Below are positions 1 through 11,164 of a DNA stretch of 64,000 nt, piece after piece. Origin of the DNA: Periplaneta americana. Taxonomy: Eukaryota; Arthropoda; Insecta; Blattodea; Blattidae. The notes beneath the pieces were generated by a model. It saw only the letters and a program-made list of their open reading frames with translations. It was not told where the DNA came from and did not search any database. The stretch's first letter is position 1; every line of letters begins with the position of its first letter. The DNA lies in contig NC_091133.1 in the NCBI RefSeq assembly GCF_040183065.1, forward strand, positions 133,026,806-133,090,805, read 5' to 3'. The position numbers and the translations under genes were made by a program.

Positions 1-590
1 AATTCTTGAGAATTGATGATGTTACGGGAACAAATGTGTAGCTCAGCAATGATGACTGTGTTCTGCTATAGGCTCTTTGTGATATTTGAAGTTTTCTTAT
101 TTGATTCTATGGATAAAATATAAAAGAAAATAATTTAGTTTCATGTTCGTGAAAGCACTTCACAAATGAAATATAGCGATTTGAGTTGATATAAAACAAA
201 ATTTATTCTTGTCTATTCCCATGCCATAAACATAACAGAAATCCAGCTTTAAGAAATGTACGGAGAGTCATAAAACCATCAGAGAGTTGCTTTGGGCGAA
301 AGGTTAATAAAATGGGGTTATGCATATGATAATGTGAAGCTATAAAAGGTATTAGGTTTTGTAAATGTTTTAACCTCACGCAATTTGTTCTTTACTCTGG
401 TCGTACGTGTGTAGTGTATATCTTAAATCTGAATGTGCATTCCACATAATTCTTCAAACTCGAAACTGATATTAATCAAATTTAGTACACACGATAATTT
501 ACATTATGCTTTCCACGCACACACACGCACTGACACGCATGTTTGCTCCACAAATAAAGCTAGCTTATAATAAATTAAATTTATTTTCAA
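1..590. other. AT-rich intergenic sequence, no gene seen
   Basis: No open frame, RNA gene or recognisable transposon was found. There is a short CA-rich stretch near 519-540. The right edge is fixed by the target-site duplication of the RTE-A insertion that follows. Confidence 0.6.
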
Positions 591-603
591 AATATAACAA
601 AAC

Positions 604-1515
604 CCATGTATTGTGGGTCCCTATCACCAAGGCATAGCGCGTCCTCACGTTGCGGATCAAGGAGACGGCCTCCAGATATGGAGGGTAGCTGCGAATATAT
701 TGAATAAGCAGTCTTGGACAGCCGATGAGGGGTGGTCCTCCAGCTTGGGGGTTGGGCGAAGGGCTAACAACCCATCACCGTAAAAAAACAGACTGTTACG
801 AAACCTTCAAATGAGCCTCGGAATGGGATTGATTCTCTGGCACGACCACAGCAAATGGAAATATAAAAATTGGAAATTCATCCTTTGAAGAGGTGGAAAA
901 ATTCAAATACCTGGGAGCAACAGTAACAAATATAAATGATACTCGGGAGGAAATTAAACATAGAATAAATATGGGAAATGCCTGTAATTATTCGGTTGAA
1001 AAGCTTTCATCATTCAGTCTGTAGTCAAAAAATCTGAAAGTTAGAAGTTATAAAACAGTTATATTACCGGTTCTTCTTTATGGTTGTGAAACTTGGACTC
1101 TCACTTTGAGAGAGGAACATAGGTTAAGGATGTTTGAGAATAAGGTGCTTAGGAAAATATTTGGGGCTAAGAGGGATGAAGTTACAGGAGAATGGAGAAA
1201 GTTACACAACACAGAACTGCACGCATTGTATTCTTCATCTAACATAATTAGGAACATTAAATCCAGACGTTTGAGATGGGCAGGGCATGTAGCATGTACG
1301 AGCGAATCCAGAAATACATATAGAGTGTTAGTTGGAAGGCCGGAGGGAAAAAGACCTTTGGGGAGACCGAGACGTACATAGGAAGATAATATTAAAATGG
1401 ATTTGAGGTAGGTGGGTTATGTTGATAGAGACTAGATTAATCTTGCACAGGATAGGGATCAATGGCGTGCTTATGTGAGGGCGGCAATGAACCTCCGGGT
1501 TCCTTAAAAGAAGCC

Positions 1516-1554
<39 letters not shown>
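604..1554 (+). mobile_element. RTE-A non-LTR retrotransposon copy 1, internally deleted but with its 5' end
   Basis: The copy is flanked by a perfect 13-bp TSD, AATATAACAAAAC, at 591-603 and 1555-1567, so both ends are true element ends. About 604-845 is leader sequence that recurs at 48952-49108. Near 845-865 it jumps directly to the C-terminal part of the RT ORF, with peptides such as EVEKFKYLGATVTNINDT and REEHRLRMFENKVL. It ends in GTAA/TAAG repeats. The reading frame is broken: CTG has become TAG near 1021, there are indels near 1050, and stops near 1379, 1409 and 1434. The endonuclease and most of the RT are missing, so it is a non-autonomous internal-deletion derivative. The RTE assignment comes from the LLYGCETWTL block and the tandem-repeat tail. 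Confidence 0.88.
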
Positions 1555-1556
<2 letters not shown>

Positions 1557-1567
1557 TATAACAAAAC

Positions 1568-2324
1568 ATTGGATAATTCCCTACATTATGGACTGAATTT
1601 TACAAAATAAACCATTGTAACGTTAATGCGTGTGTTCTAAGAATATAGTACAGTTTTCCTGATATCTTAATTATTTGCTTTTGCATTGGAAAATTTTCGT
1701 TTTGCATCTCATTTTTTATGATGCTGTGTCCAGTGGTGTACTTTCACTTGCGAGCCATCACATACAGTTCCACACATTCCATTAATTTAAGATCACCAAT
1801 AGGACTAAGTGTAAAGCTACTATAAAATACAACAATCCACATATTTTTGCTTTGTATCTCATAAATTTTTAAAGCTATCCATTTGCTATTTTCAAGATAG
1901 ATTTGATGAATATCCCATGTATATTTTAATATTCTTGTGGACATAAAAATTAGTAAATATTTTTGTAAAAAAACTTATGGAAGGAACGGAAAACACAAAG
2001 ATAAACGAGTAAATGTCAAGTCTTTCTCTTAAACTGGAAGAAAGATATGAATTAAATTCTTTTACACACCCTACAAACATCATTTAATTTAGGTAACTAG
2101 AATACCGCTATTTTCCTATGATCGTTTGGAAATGAAAATTGATTTTTTCTTAATTTGAAACAAATAATGCAATTATTATAATGTTTCACATTTCCAAAAT
2201 AAAAAATCACATATAATTCCCAGATTAACATAAAAAAATATTCTCGTTACCAAAGTTAAATGATGTCTATAGGTTGTGTAAAAATTCGTTCAGATCTTCC
2301 CACTATTTTATGAAAAACTTGGCA

Positions 2325-2326
<2 letters not shown>
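1568..2326. other. AT-rich spacer, nothing recognised
   Basis: Only short open frames without recognisable motifs occur. No repeat or RNA gene was identified. Confidence 0.5.

Positions 2327-2376
<50 letters not shown>
2327..2376. repeat. (TA)25 microsatellite
   Basis: This is an uninterrupted TA dinucleotide run of about 50 bp. Confidence 0.98.
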
Positions 2377-2381
<5 letters not shown>

Positions 2382-3434
2382 TGTTTTCAGTTTTTATTTT
2401 TTCACGAGATTTTTTAAGTATGTTATTAAATAATTTATACGTTTAATAGAATATTAAAATTTATAGGTTATGTTCATAAAAGCTTCCTTAATCTAACTTA
2501 AAAGTTTCAAATAGATAATTTTAATAGGTGATGAGATACAGAGCAAAATGTGGCCTGCTGAATTGTATTATATAGTAGATTTGTACAGCTGTAAAAAAAA
2601 CGTGGCCACTCTCTAGAAAAAAGGTCCCTTCGAGTATCTCCGCTACAATTCGAAGACAGACATGTTACTTGTTGTTGAACCACGTTGCCTGACATCTACA
2701 GTTATAATTAAAGTATTCTCCGTCTTACTGTTGTAGCGTAATGGTAGAGTTTTGTGCTGATATTCGCGAGGTCGTGCTTTTAAACCCAACCTGGTGCTTT
2801 TTATATTTGTTTGTTTTTAAGAGAAAGAGAAAATATGATTCCTTCTGTCTCTTATATGACTGTTTTAGTAATTAACATCAGGTTCATGAATGCATTATGC
2901 CATGACTTTATCATTATTTATTATGACATTATGGCTGCAAATGGAAGGAAAGGAAGATTATATTCTCAACAAAAATATATTTCGTGGCATAAACAAAACA
3001 AAATTATGTCGTCTGCCTTAGAAAATTCAAACAATTAAAACTTCAAGAAATAAAACAAAATATCACGATTCAATATTCAGTCTATTTTTCTCCCATCTCG
3101 ATCACATCTTGCAATCGAGTGGGCATGAACTCAACCAATCTTTTAAGTTCTCAGTGTCGGCATTCCAGGCATCCTGGAGGAGTTTCCACAAATCATCAGG
3201 ATGTCTTTGAGGGAGATTGGTCCAATTTTTCCGCATACGCTTCTTTACTTATGACCCCGTATGTTAATCGGAAGAACGTTGGAATTTAAATGTCAACATC
3301 TCAGGTTCAAATCCTCATGAATCCTTTTCATTTTATTGTGTTACAGGATAGTACAATGTAATAACATAAGAAGAAAAAACTAACACTAGTATTATGTACT
3401 GTAACTGTATTATTTCAAATCTAACGTAAAAATT
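2377..3434. other. Spacer with a degenerate tRNA-like segment
   Basis: A box-A-like stretch, TAGCGTAATGGTAGAG, starts at about 2734. A poor box-B-like stretch follows at about 2777-2788, so this may be an old tRNA-derived SINE head. A second box-B-like string, GGTTCAAATCC, is at about 3303. No gene is supported. Confidence 0.35.
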
Positions 3435-4621
3435 TATTTTACTTATATCGCTAAAGAACGATAACAGAATATAAATGATAACTTGAATATTATTTATATC
3501 ACTAAGGACGATAATAGAATACAAATGATAACTTGAATATTATTTATATCGCTGAAGGAGGATTACAGAATACAAATGATACGGTAACTTGAATATTATT
3601 TATAGCTTATCGCTAACGAACGATACCAAAATAAATGTATAATTTGAATATTATTTATAACGCCAAAGAACGATAACAGACTATAAATGTTAAATTGAAT
3701 ATTATTTATATCGCTAAAGAACGATAACAGAATATAATGATATCATGAATATTATTTATAATGCTAAAGAACGATAACAGAATATAAATGATAACTTGAA
3801 TATTATTTATATCGCTAAAAAACGATACCTGAATACAAATGAATACTCGAATATTATTAATTTATACTTATCGCTAACGAACGATAACAAAATAAAATGA
3901 TAATTTCAATATTAGCCTACTTATATCGCTAAAGAATGATAACGGAATACAAATGATAACTTGAATATTATTTATAACGCTAAAGAACGATAACATAATA
4001 TAAATGATAACTTGAATATAATTTATATCACTAAAAACGATAACAAAATATAAATGATAACTTGAGTATTATTTATATCGCTAAAGAACGATAACAGAAT
4101 ACAAATGATAACTTCAATATTATGTATATCGCTAAAGGACGATAACAGAATAGAAATGATAACTTCAATATTATTTATATCGCTAAAGAACGATAACAGA
4201 ATACAAATGATAACTTCAATATTATTTTTATCGCTAAAGAACGATAACTGAATACAAATGATAATTTCAATATTACTTATATCGCTAAAGAACGATAACA
4301 GAATACAAATGATAACTTCAATATTATTTGTCGCTAAAGAACGATAACAGAATACAAATGATAACTTCAATATTATTTATATCGCTAAAGAACGATAACA
4401 GAATAGAAATGATAACTTCAATATAATTTATATCGCTAAAGATCAATAACAGAATATAAATGATAACTAGAATATTATTTATATCACCAAAAAACGATAA
4501 CAAGATATAAATGATAACTTGAGTATTATTTATACCGTTAAAGAACGATAACAGAATACAAATGATAACTAGCATATTATTTATATCACTAACGAACGAT
4601 AACAAAATAAAATGACAACTT
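3435..4621. repeat. 51-bp satellite array, about 23 units
   Basis: The unit contains CGCTAAAGAACGATAACAGA followed by an AT-rich segment ending in AATATTATTTATAT. The period measured between 4081 and 4132 is 51 bp. Units between about 4070 and 4440 are the most alike, and those near both ends are more diverged and vary in length. Because 51 is divisible by 3, the minus strand stays open over several units and repeats a 17-residue hydrophobic peptide. That openness is a by-product of the period and not evidence of a gene. Confidence 0.95.
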
Positions 4622-4672
4622 GAACAAGATTCGAACTCACAATCTTCTAGCTCTCTACCGCTGCTCTACGAG
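4622..4672 (-). repeat. tRNA-derived SINE head fragment
   Basis: On the minus strand a box A-like TAGAGCAGCGGTAGAG is followed at tRNA-like spacing by a box B-like GAGTTCGAATCTT. There is no complete cloverleaf, so a SINE or pseudo-tRNA remnant is more likely than a tRNA gene. It abuts the end of the 51-bp satellite. Confidence 0.55.
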
Positions 4673-5340
4673 ACAAAAATATCGATTAACTCCATAGTTC
4701 CAAACCTGCTTCTACAAGTGCATTGCATCGTGTAACATCATCGTAATCCGAAGTGGACTTAGAAAATATTTTCTGTTCACGAGTGCGGCCACCTTTTTTT
4801 AACAACTGTACATTACTTCGTGGCTAACTTAAGGAAAATTTATAGTGTGAAGTAAGTAAATAAGATAAGGCCTTGCAACATGTTGACACATCTGTATAAA
4901 ATTTGCAAGAATTTCTTTAAAAGATGCGATTTCTTGTTCAAACAGACTCAGTAAGCTTGTAAGTGATGCCCAGATTTGCTAAAGATTTGGGGGAGTGAGC
5001 AGCTAACATACCGTCGCCTTTATTTACGCACTGGACTCCGGCCAGTCCTCTGTAATAAGATTAAGTTCTTAAACAAAGCGATGCATATGTGGAAATTCGC
5101 TTTGTGGACACAAAATATGAATTTTCAGCGGGACAAATTTTACTGCAAATATACAATTAAAATTAACTTCATTATTTACAATTAAAATCTAGGGATGTAC
5201 TTGAACGCCATAAGAATAACAAGAGCAGAATACTGAATGTAGAAACGGTTTGAATAAAACATGCCACATTGCAAGATGCAAGTCGGACAGGATGTGAGAA
5301 AAACACCCACGATTGTTCAGCCTTGGAATAAAGTTACTGG
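4673..5340. other. Unassigned spacer
   Basis: A 69-codon open frame at 4976-5185 has no recognisable motif and no neighbouring exon signals. No other structure was seen. Confidence 0.45.
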
Positions 5341-5440
5341 TATCCAAAGGAAGGAGCGAATTCGTTAAAAATTACTACAGATAACAGGAGAATGTTTGAA
5401 AGAAATTTCTGATTTCAATTATTTGGGATATCATATTTGA
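5341..5440 (+). pseudogene. RTE-like RT fragment (RTE-B/D type)
   Basis: Translation gives KEISDFNYLGYHI preceded by a KERIR-like stretch. This matches the part of the RT ORF just after the catalytic region in the RTE-like families at 24872-27880 and 55290-55988. The fragment has stops and is too short to place its ends. It runs straight into an RTE-A fragment. Confidence 0.5.
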
Positions 5441-6035
5441 ATTCAACGGGTTACATCAGCTGCTTGTTTATGAGGATGACGTGAATATGTTAGGAGAAAA
5501 TCCGCGAACTTATTAGGGAAGACACGGGAATTTCACTTGAAGCAAGTAAACAGATAGGTTTGGAAGTAAATCACGAAAGGACAAAGTATATGATTATGTC
5601 TCGTGATCTCATTTGACCGGCCTCCGTGGAATGTAGTTCAGCGACGTTGGATGGCTTCTGCAATGGCACCCGAGGCGGACCTACTCGGGGGAGGAGTTTC
5701 GCCTCGGACCGACAGGGGGACCTTGGGGGAAGTTGCCGAAGCAGGAATGGTATATGGATTCTGTCGGCTGTAGGGACCGGTCGTTAAGGGAGTCATGTGG
5801 TTAGGGCGGTGCGCGTAGTGCATCTGTGGCATGCAACTCATTCCATATCGAGGGTTAGCGCAATAGATCTCAATAGGTCGCAGTGCTGGGCCATCCGTAC
5901 CAACTCAGTTAAATTCCATTCCATTCCAAATTCCATGTCTCGTGACCAGAACATTGTACGAAATGAAGAGGTGGAAAAATTCAAATATCTTGCAGCAACA
6001 GTAACAAAATATAAATGATACACGGTAGGAAATTA
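5441..6035 (+). mobile_element. RTE-A copy 2, RT catalytic region, split by an insertion
   Basis: This is the only RTE-A copy here that includes the polymerase catalytic block, read as LLVYEDDVNMLGENP. The family motif would be YADD, so the alanine is replaced by glutamate. The copy continues through the IGLEVN and KYMIMSRD blocks, is interrupted by the 328-bp insert at 5607-5934, and resumes with RDQNIV and EEVEKFKYLAATVT before truncation near 6035. Frameshifts and a stop near 5515 make it inactive. Confidence 0.8.
5607..5934. mobile_element. GC-rich 328-bp insertion with ATTCC-type tail
   Basis: The segment is flanked by a perfect 11-bp TSD, ATGTCTCGTGA, at 5596-5606 and 5935-5945, and it splits an RTE-A ORF. 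It is much richer in G+C than its surroundings and ends in imperfect ATTCC repeats. That suggests a short retroposon (SINE or LINE tail) inserted in the plus orientation. No clear box A/box B pair was found, so its class is open. Confidence 0.75.
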
Positions 6036-6970
6036 AACTTTTAATTTAGTTGCTTTAGAAATTCATGCTTCTTACCTGGGGTCTTTTTTAGCCCAAGAAT
6101 ATTTGTTGTAAATAATTATTACATTTTACAGATTTATGCATTACATAAATAAGGATATTCAAAATTTTTATGACATCTAGAGTTACTCAATATGTTTAAA
6201 CAATGATTAATTAATTATTTTAATAATTGTAATGGCAGACTATTTATTATGTGCCTTTGTTTTTATTTTTTCAATTGTCAGAGAACACTTTCTCTTACCT
6301 TGAAATAAAACACAAACAGAAAATCGTTATTGCATCAAATGTCAAGTCTTATGTTTAGACTATTTATTTATTGATTGATTTATCTATCTATTTATCTATG
6401 TATTTATTTATTTGTCTATTTATTTATTCATTTATTCCTATCACCTGCTGCAGTAGAAAGTACAAGAACCTTATTTTACAAATATAAGCAATTACTCTTG
6501 AACCTACTGTATAAACTTTAACCCATAGCCTACATGGAAAACTATTTATACTGTATTTGGGTTTATTCCTATCAGTAACTGTTGTAAGTAGAATTTTATA
6601 TGCAAAATAAATCTAATTACAAAATCAAGACGTGTTCTATAGCTGGAACCATGCACGACTCCAATATTAAAAAATAATGAATGTATAATTATTATAAAAT
6701 AATAACTTTAATTTAAACGAAACTAAAACAACCAAGGATAGCATATCTAGGGTACCGGTACTGGAACGTTTCGGAGTATATGGATGTAGATATTAACAAT
6801 GAAATATGGCGTGAGGTCAAGAAAGACCCCAGGTAAGTGTCGAGGGTTAAAATTGTGTACGCCTACTGCAGAGAAGTGTTATTTGTAATTATTGTTAATG
6901 GTGGCGCAATATGCGTGAAAATTTAAAGTCCACAATTTTGTTACATGTAAGAAATGCTGTGACGAAATAT
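6036..6970. other. AT-rich spacer with a degenerate TATT tract
   Basis: A decayed (TATT)n/(TCTA)n tract lies at about 6361-6437. The rest has no coding or repeat signature that I recognise. Confidence 0.5.
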
Positions 6971-6974
6971 ATGA

Positions 6975-7027
<53 letters not shown>
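6971..7027. repeat. (ATT)n microsatellite, left of RTE-A copy 3
   Basis: About 19 ATT triplets end exactly where RTE-A copy 3 begins. With the matching array at 7619 they look like one array split by the insertion. Confidence 0.97.
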
Positions 7028-7029
<2 letters not shown>

Positions 7030-7614
7030 AAATATAAACGATACTCTGGAGGAAATTAAACACAGAATAAATATGGGAAATGCGTGTTATTATTCGGTTG
7101 AGAAGCTTTTATCATCCAGTCTGCTGTCAAAAAATCTGAAAGTTAGATTTATAAAACAGTTATATTACCGATTGTTCTTTATGGTTGTGAAACTTGGACT
7201 CTCACTTTGAGAGAGGAACATAGGTTAAGGGTGTTTGAGAATAAGGTGCGTAGGAAAATATTTGGGACTAAGCGGGATGAAGTTACAGGAGAATGGAGAA
7301 AGTTACACAACACAGAACTTGTATTCTTCACCTGACATAATTAGGAACATTAAATCCAGACGTTTGAGATGGGCAGGACATGTAGCACGTATGGGCGAAT
7401 TCAGAAATGCATATAGAGTGTTAGTTGGGAGGCCGGAGGGAAAAAGACCTTTAGGGAGGCCGAGACGTAGATGGGAAGATAATATTAAAATGGATTTAAG
7501 GGAGGTGGGATATGATGATAGAGACTGGATTAATCTTTCACAGGATAGGGACCAATGGCGGGCTTATGTGAGGATGGCAATGAACCTTCGGGTTCCTTAA
7601 AAGCCATTTGTAAG

Positions 7615-7618
<4 letters not shown>
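7028..7618 (+). mobile_element. RTE-A copy 3, 5'-truncated, inside an ATT array
   Basis: The copy carries the C-terminal RT ORF from the TNINDTLEEIKHRINMG block to MNLRVP and stop, then a minimal GTAAGTAAGTA tail. A one-base deletion near 7147 shifts frame, and about 12 bp are missing near 7319 after NTEL. It shares the one-base deletion and a GEFR variant (instead of GESR) with copy 8 at 57187. (ATT)n occurs immediately on both sides. Confidence 0.9.

Positions 7619-7673
<55 letters not shown>
7619..7673. repeat. (ATT)n microsatellite, right of RTE-A copy 3
   Basis: About 18 ATT triplets directly follow the TAAG-type tail of the RTE-A copy. Confidence 0.97.
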
Positions 7674-7675
<2 letters not shown>

Positions 7676-8717
7676 GGCTTTATTTCTGTGTACGAGTATA
7701 GCTTTCGAATAATTCACTCGTTTTGTTGTTATCTCATCTCGGTCAATTTATTCCGTGTGTTCTAATCTCTACACATGCACTGGCTGCATGCGACAGCACA
7801 CATTTCCTTCTTTCTTTGCATGTTTTTTTTTTCTCCGAACCCGAATATAAATATACATGATTGTTGAGTTCAGCTTCGTACTTATCAGCAAAGATATGCA
7901 AGTAAGATAGCTCTCGTGAGGCACGAGATGTCTCAAATTAAATCTCTCATGTCTAACAAAGCTCTGTTATCCACTGAGCTAAAACAACCCAAAAACGCGA
8001 ACCGTGGAGGCAGGAAGGTCCCGACGCAATTCACTATTTTTATAAAAAACAGTAATGGCTGCTTGCTGAACAAGACAATGAAATATTCAACAATAGTTTA
8101 TTGGTTTTCGTTTAATCCAGCATGCATTGTCAACTTCAGATTGAAAAATTATTAATCATGGAAGTCGGGTTATGACAGGAAATAGCTTGCACATATTAAC
8201 GTGCTGACAATGGAAGTGTTTTCGATTTCCATGTTACTGTTCTGCATCATCTGATATTAAAAATTTAATTCACTGTTAATGACAACACCAGATTTTTTAA
8301 CAAGCTCATTGTGCCGGCATAAAATTTGTTACTAAGTATATCCCTGGTAAATTCATTTCGAAATCAATGTTGTCATGTGATTGGACTGCACGCGTCTATC
8401 ATCCAGTTATCCCAAGGACAAAGATGCTTAATTGAATACACTTGTGACGTAAAAGAATATTTCTGTACTACCTCAACTTTCTAGTCATCCCGAATGCCGA
8501 AAGTTTTCTTCTTATAAGTAAGAGCTGGTCTGTTGCTTGGCCTTGATGAATAAGCTCTTTTTTTTTGTTTTGTGATTGCAGGTCTTTTCCTTAACTCTGC
8601 TTACATCTTCTGTGCATTTCACTGGAAGGTATAGTCCGTTCCAGGAATCTGTAGAGAGACTTGGCGCATATGGGGGGGGGCGGAGTCGATATGTGCGTAA
8701 CATTAGTGCGTTTATAT
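7674..8717. other. Unassigned spacer ending in a G-rich stretch
   Basis: No recognisable gene was found. A short open frame at 7916-8155 has no known motif. A run of 10 G lies at about 8671-8680. The sequence ATAT at 8714-8717 is the left target duplication of the LTR that follows. Confidence 0.45.
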
Positions 8718-9503
8718 TGTGACAGCCACCTCGAGACTCGAACACGCGTCCCGCAAGAGTCGCGCGGGTGTCGACACGGGGTCCACGGAACACTGGGGGG
8801 GGGGGCGGCGCGCGGCATGGACAGGAGAGGAGAAACGGCGGCATTCCGGGCCGCGGGAGAGAGGGGAAGTAGCAGCTGGTGACTGAGGGGAGAAATCCAG
8901 TGAAGTCTGGGCGTCTGTGGATTGTTCGCGAGATCGCGAACTCTCCAGAAACTATGGTTTGGGTTATAAAAGAAGAGAAGCGAGTGAACTTGAGTTAGTC
9001 AGTCAGTCAGTAAGCTAGCGTTGTTACAGGGAGATTTGGACAGCAAGCGAGTTAGTGAAGCCAGCTTCGAGACCAGAGCGCGACTTGAGTTGTGTCCGTA
9101 ACTGTGGAGCCTGAAGCCCGGAGTTCGAGTGCAGTGGACCGCAGTTGGGGGACCTGAGTTCGAAGTTCAGCGGATCGTCTCTGAAGGTCTGGGGTTCGAG
9201 ATTCTGTGAACGCGAGTGACTGAGCTAGAAGAACTAGCCAAGACAAACGAGCTGTGAACTGATAACTGACAGTTCTGTGTTGTAAATAGTGCTTTGTGAA
9301 TATTAGTTAAGATTAACAGTTCATTGTTGTTCGTAATAGTCCAAGTAAATTGCCATTGTCGTCTGTGGAGTGCACTAACGAATACTGTGTTACTGTGTGG
9401 AGAGCAAATCCCATTGTTGACGGGAGTGAAATTAAATTGTAGAGAGTGATAATTATTGTTGAGATAATAAAATTTACATTGTTGTTCAGTATAAAAATTT
9501 ACA
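8718..9503 (+). mobile_element. Solo LTR A of an LTR retrotransposon
   Basis: The 786-bp unit begins TGTGACAGC and ends TTTACA, giving canonical TG...CA termini. It aligns along its length with the minus-strand unit at 53747-54474. Flanking 4-mers are ATAT (8714-8717) and ATGT (9504-9507), a 4-bp TSD with one change, as is usual for Gypsy/Ty3-type elements. It contains a TATA box, a G-run near 8795 and no gag-pol sequence on either side, so it is a solo LTR. Gypsy-type is an inference from TSD length only. Confidence 0.85.
8965..8972 (+). promoter_or_regulatory. LTR core promoter TATA box
   Basis: TATAAAAG lies inside solo LTR A and is kept at the equivalent place in LTR B (54220-54227, minus strand). 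A TCAGTCAGT initiator-like stretch follows about 30 bp downstream. This marks the probable U3/R boundary. Confidence 0.7.
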
Positions 9504-9706
9504 ATGTGGTTAAAAAGTAGCTGGACAGATCATTTCAATTTAGTAGCAATTCCACTTACAGTTGTCATGATCCATTATCATTATGTACTGAACTATACCT
9601 TTCGTAGCGTCCTGACGTAAGCTTTAGAATCAGAGTTTGAACTCTCAACGGCCAGGATGTACTAACCGATAACTTCCTTAACTTGTTTGGGAACGAAATG
9701 TAAACG
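9504..9706. other. Unassigned spacer
   Basis: Nothing recognised in this short stretch after the LTR. Confidence 0.4.
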
Positions 9707-9830
9707 ACATGGTCATGTGCTTACAAAGAATTGAGGAAAACCAACGGCACTGAAATATATTCCAATGGTCACCGGCAGGTAGGAACAAAAGTGGAAGACC
9801 AAGATTGAATAGGGATATCTTATGCGAAGT
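9707..9830 (+). pseudogene. Possible RTE-like C-terminal tail fragment
   Basis: Conceptual translation gives an RIEENQRH stretch, an in-frame stop, then FQWSPAGRNKSGRPR. This resembles the basic GRPR tail typical of RTE-type RTs. It is short and broken, so the call is tentative. Confidence 0.42.
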
Positions 9831-11126
9831 TTTACCGTGAGATGGCAGGAGCGTTCCATGCGGCGCAACATGTTGTAGGTCTATGTTTTGTCATATGCTA
9901 CAGTTGATTACGTTTTCCCGCTTGTTGGTTTTCTGTGCGTGTCAAAATTATATTTACAGTTATTTTGTATAACCTAGTATAATTTAATATAATTCAATAT
10001 TTTCTTATCTCATGATTTAATTTAATTTACAATAAATAATAATGTAAACCTGTATAATATTGAGCGATTCCCCGAGATGGGTGGGGGAATCTGCAGTATG
10101 CAGAATATAGATACGAGTAAATTGAAAGTTCATGAACCTAAACGAAAACTTTGAGAACGAGATGCACGAATAAAAAAATAGGAACTATGTCGAAGGTGAA
10201 TATTGCCCTCTTTAATCATTAGTATTTAAGAACCGTACGCTAAAAACAGGATATGCAGCCACCAATGTGGTTTTTTTATAGGGAAGGGAATATCGAGATT
10301 GAATTCCTTGTATTTTTTCTGTAGTTGCAGAGAGATCAAATGCAATTTTTAATAGGATGATATAATATGATCGCAATAGTATCACTATTAGTCGTGCGTT
10401 TTGTAGGTTAAGGACATGCAGTTTTGAATACTGTGTGGGATGATTTTGAAAATTTGAACTTAAAACATGGCTTTAATAATTAGGGTACAGTACATTAAAA
10501 ACATTATTCACGAAATGGATTTCACTACGGATCGTCCTGGATAATAAACATCCCAGTTTATCGAGAGTTTACTGCAGACGTAAACTTCGGAGACTCCTAC
10601 AACTACAGCATATAATCTAAGCTAACATAGCTCGCTGTCGACGTTGAATATGTTTTTATTAATTTTTCTTTTTCCTCTTGCAAAATGAAACTATAGTCAA
10701 CAATTCCTTACTTGAAGTAGTTACTTTTATTTAATAGCTAGCACTTTCGAGGCCCAATTTTATTATTTATATTTTTAAGGTTTAAAGCATATATTCAGAA
10801 TATTTCGGGACCTGATTGAAGACAAAAAGCTTTCCCTGGTTTCTACATATAGGAGCATAACAAAAATTTGCCATTTTTAGTTGTTTTTAAGAGTATTTAA
10901 TATACTAATACACTACGTATATCCTCAATGTTTATGTACCAAAAAACAAATGCACACGCAAAGCGCATCCATCATAGTACACGTGCGCTACCTGTTGGTA
11001 CTAGTTCAGGATATCCCTATTGGGAAACGCATATACAAATGTTAATGTGGGACGGAAACTTGAAAGAATGACATTGGAACGACAGAGATAAGTGGGAAGA
11101 AGACGGCAAAACTAGAGAGGGGAAAA
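9831..11126. other. AT-rich spacer, nothing recognised
   Basis: No open frame above background, no tRNA and no terminal repeats were detected. Confidence 0.5.
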
Positions 11127-11164
11127 GCCGAAGAAGAAGAAGAAGAAGAAGAAGAAGAAGAAGA
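11127..11164. repeat. (GAA)n microsatellite
   Basis: About 12 AAG/GAA triplets. They create poly-Ser and poly-Leu reading frames on the minus strand that are not genes. Confidence 0.95.

Noticed and set aside
4023..4605. Two long minus-strand frames with ILLSFFSDINNIEVIIC repeats
   Set aside because: They come from the 51-bp satellite, whose period is a multiple of three. There is no independent sign of coding.
8718..9503. Endogenous retrovirus with coding region
   Set aside because: Only solo LTRs are present; no gag, pol or env coding sequence adjoins either copy.
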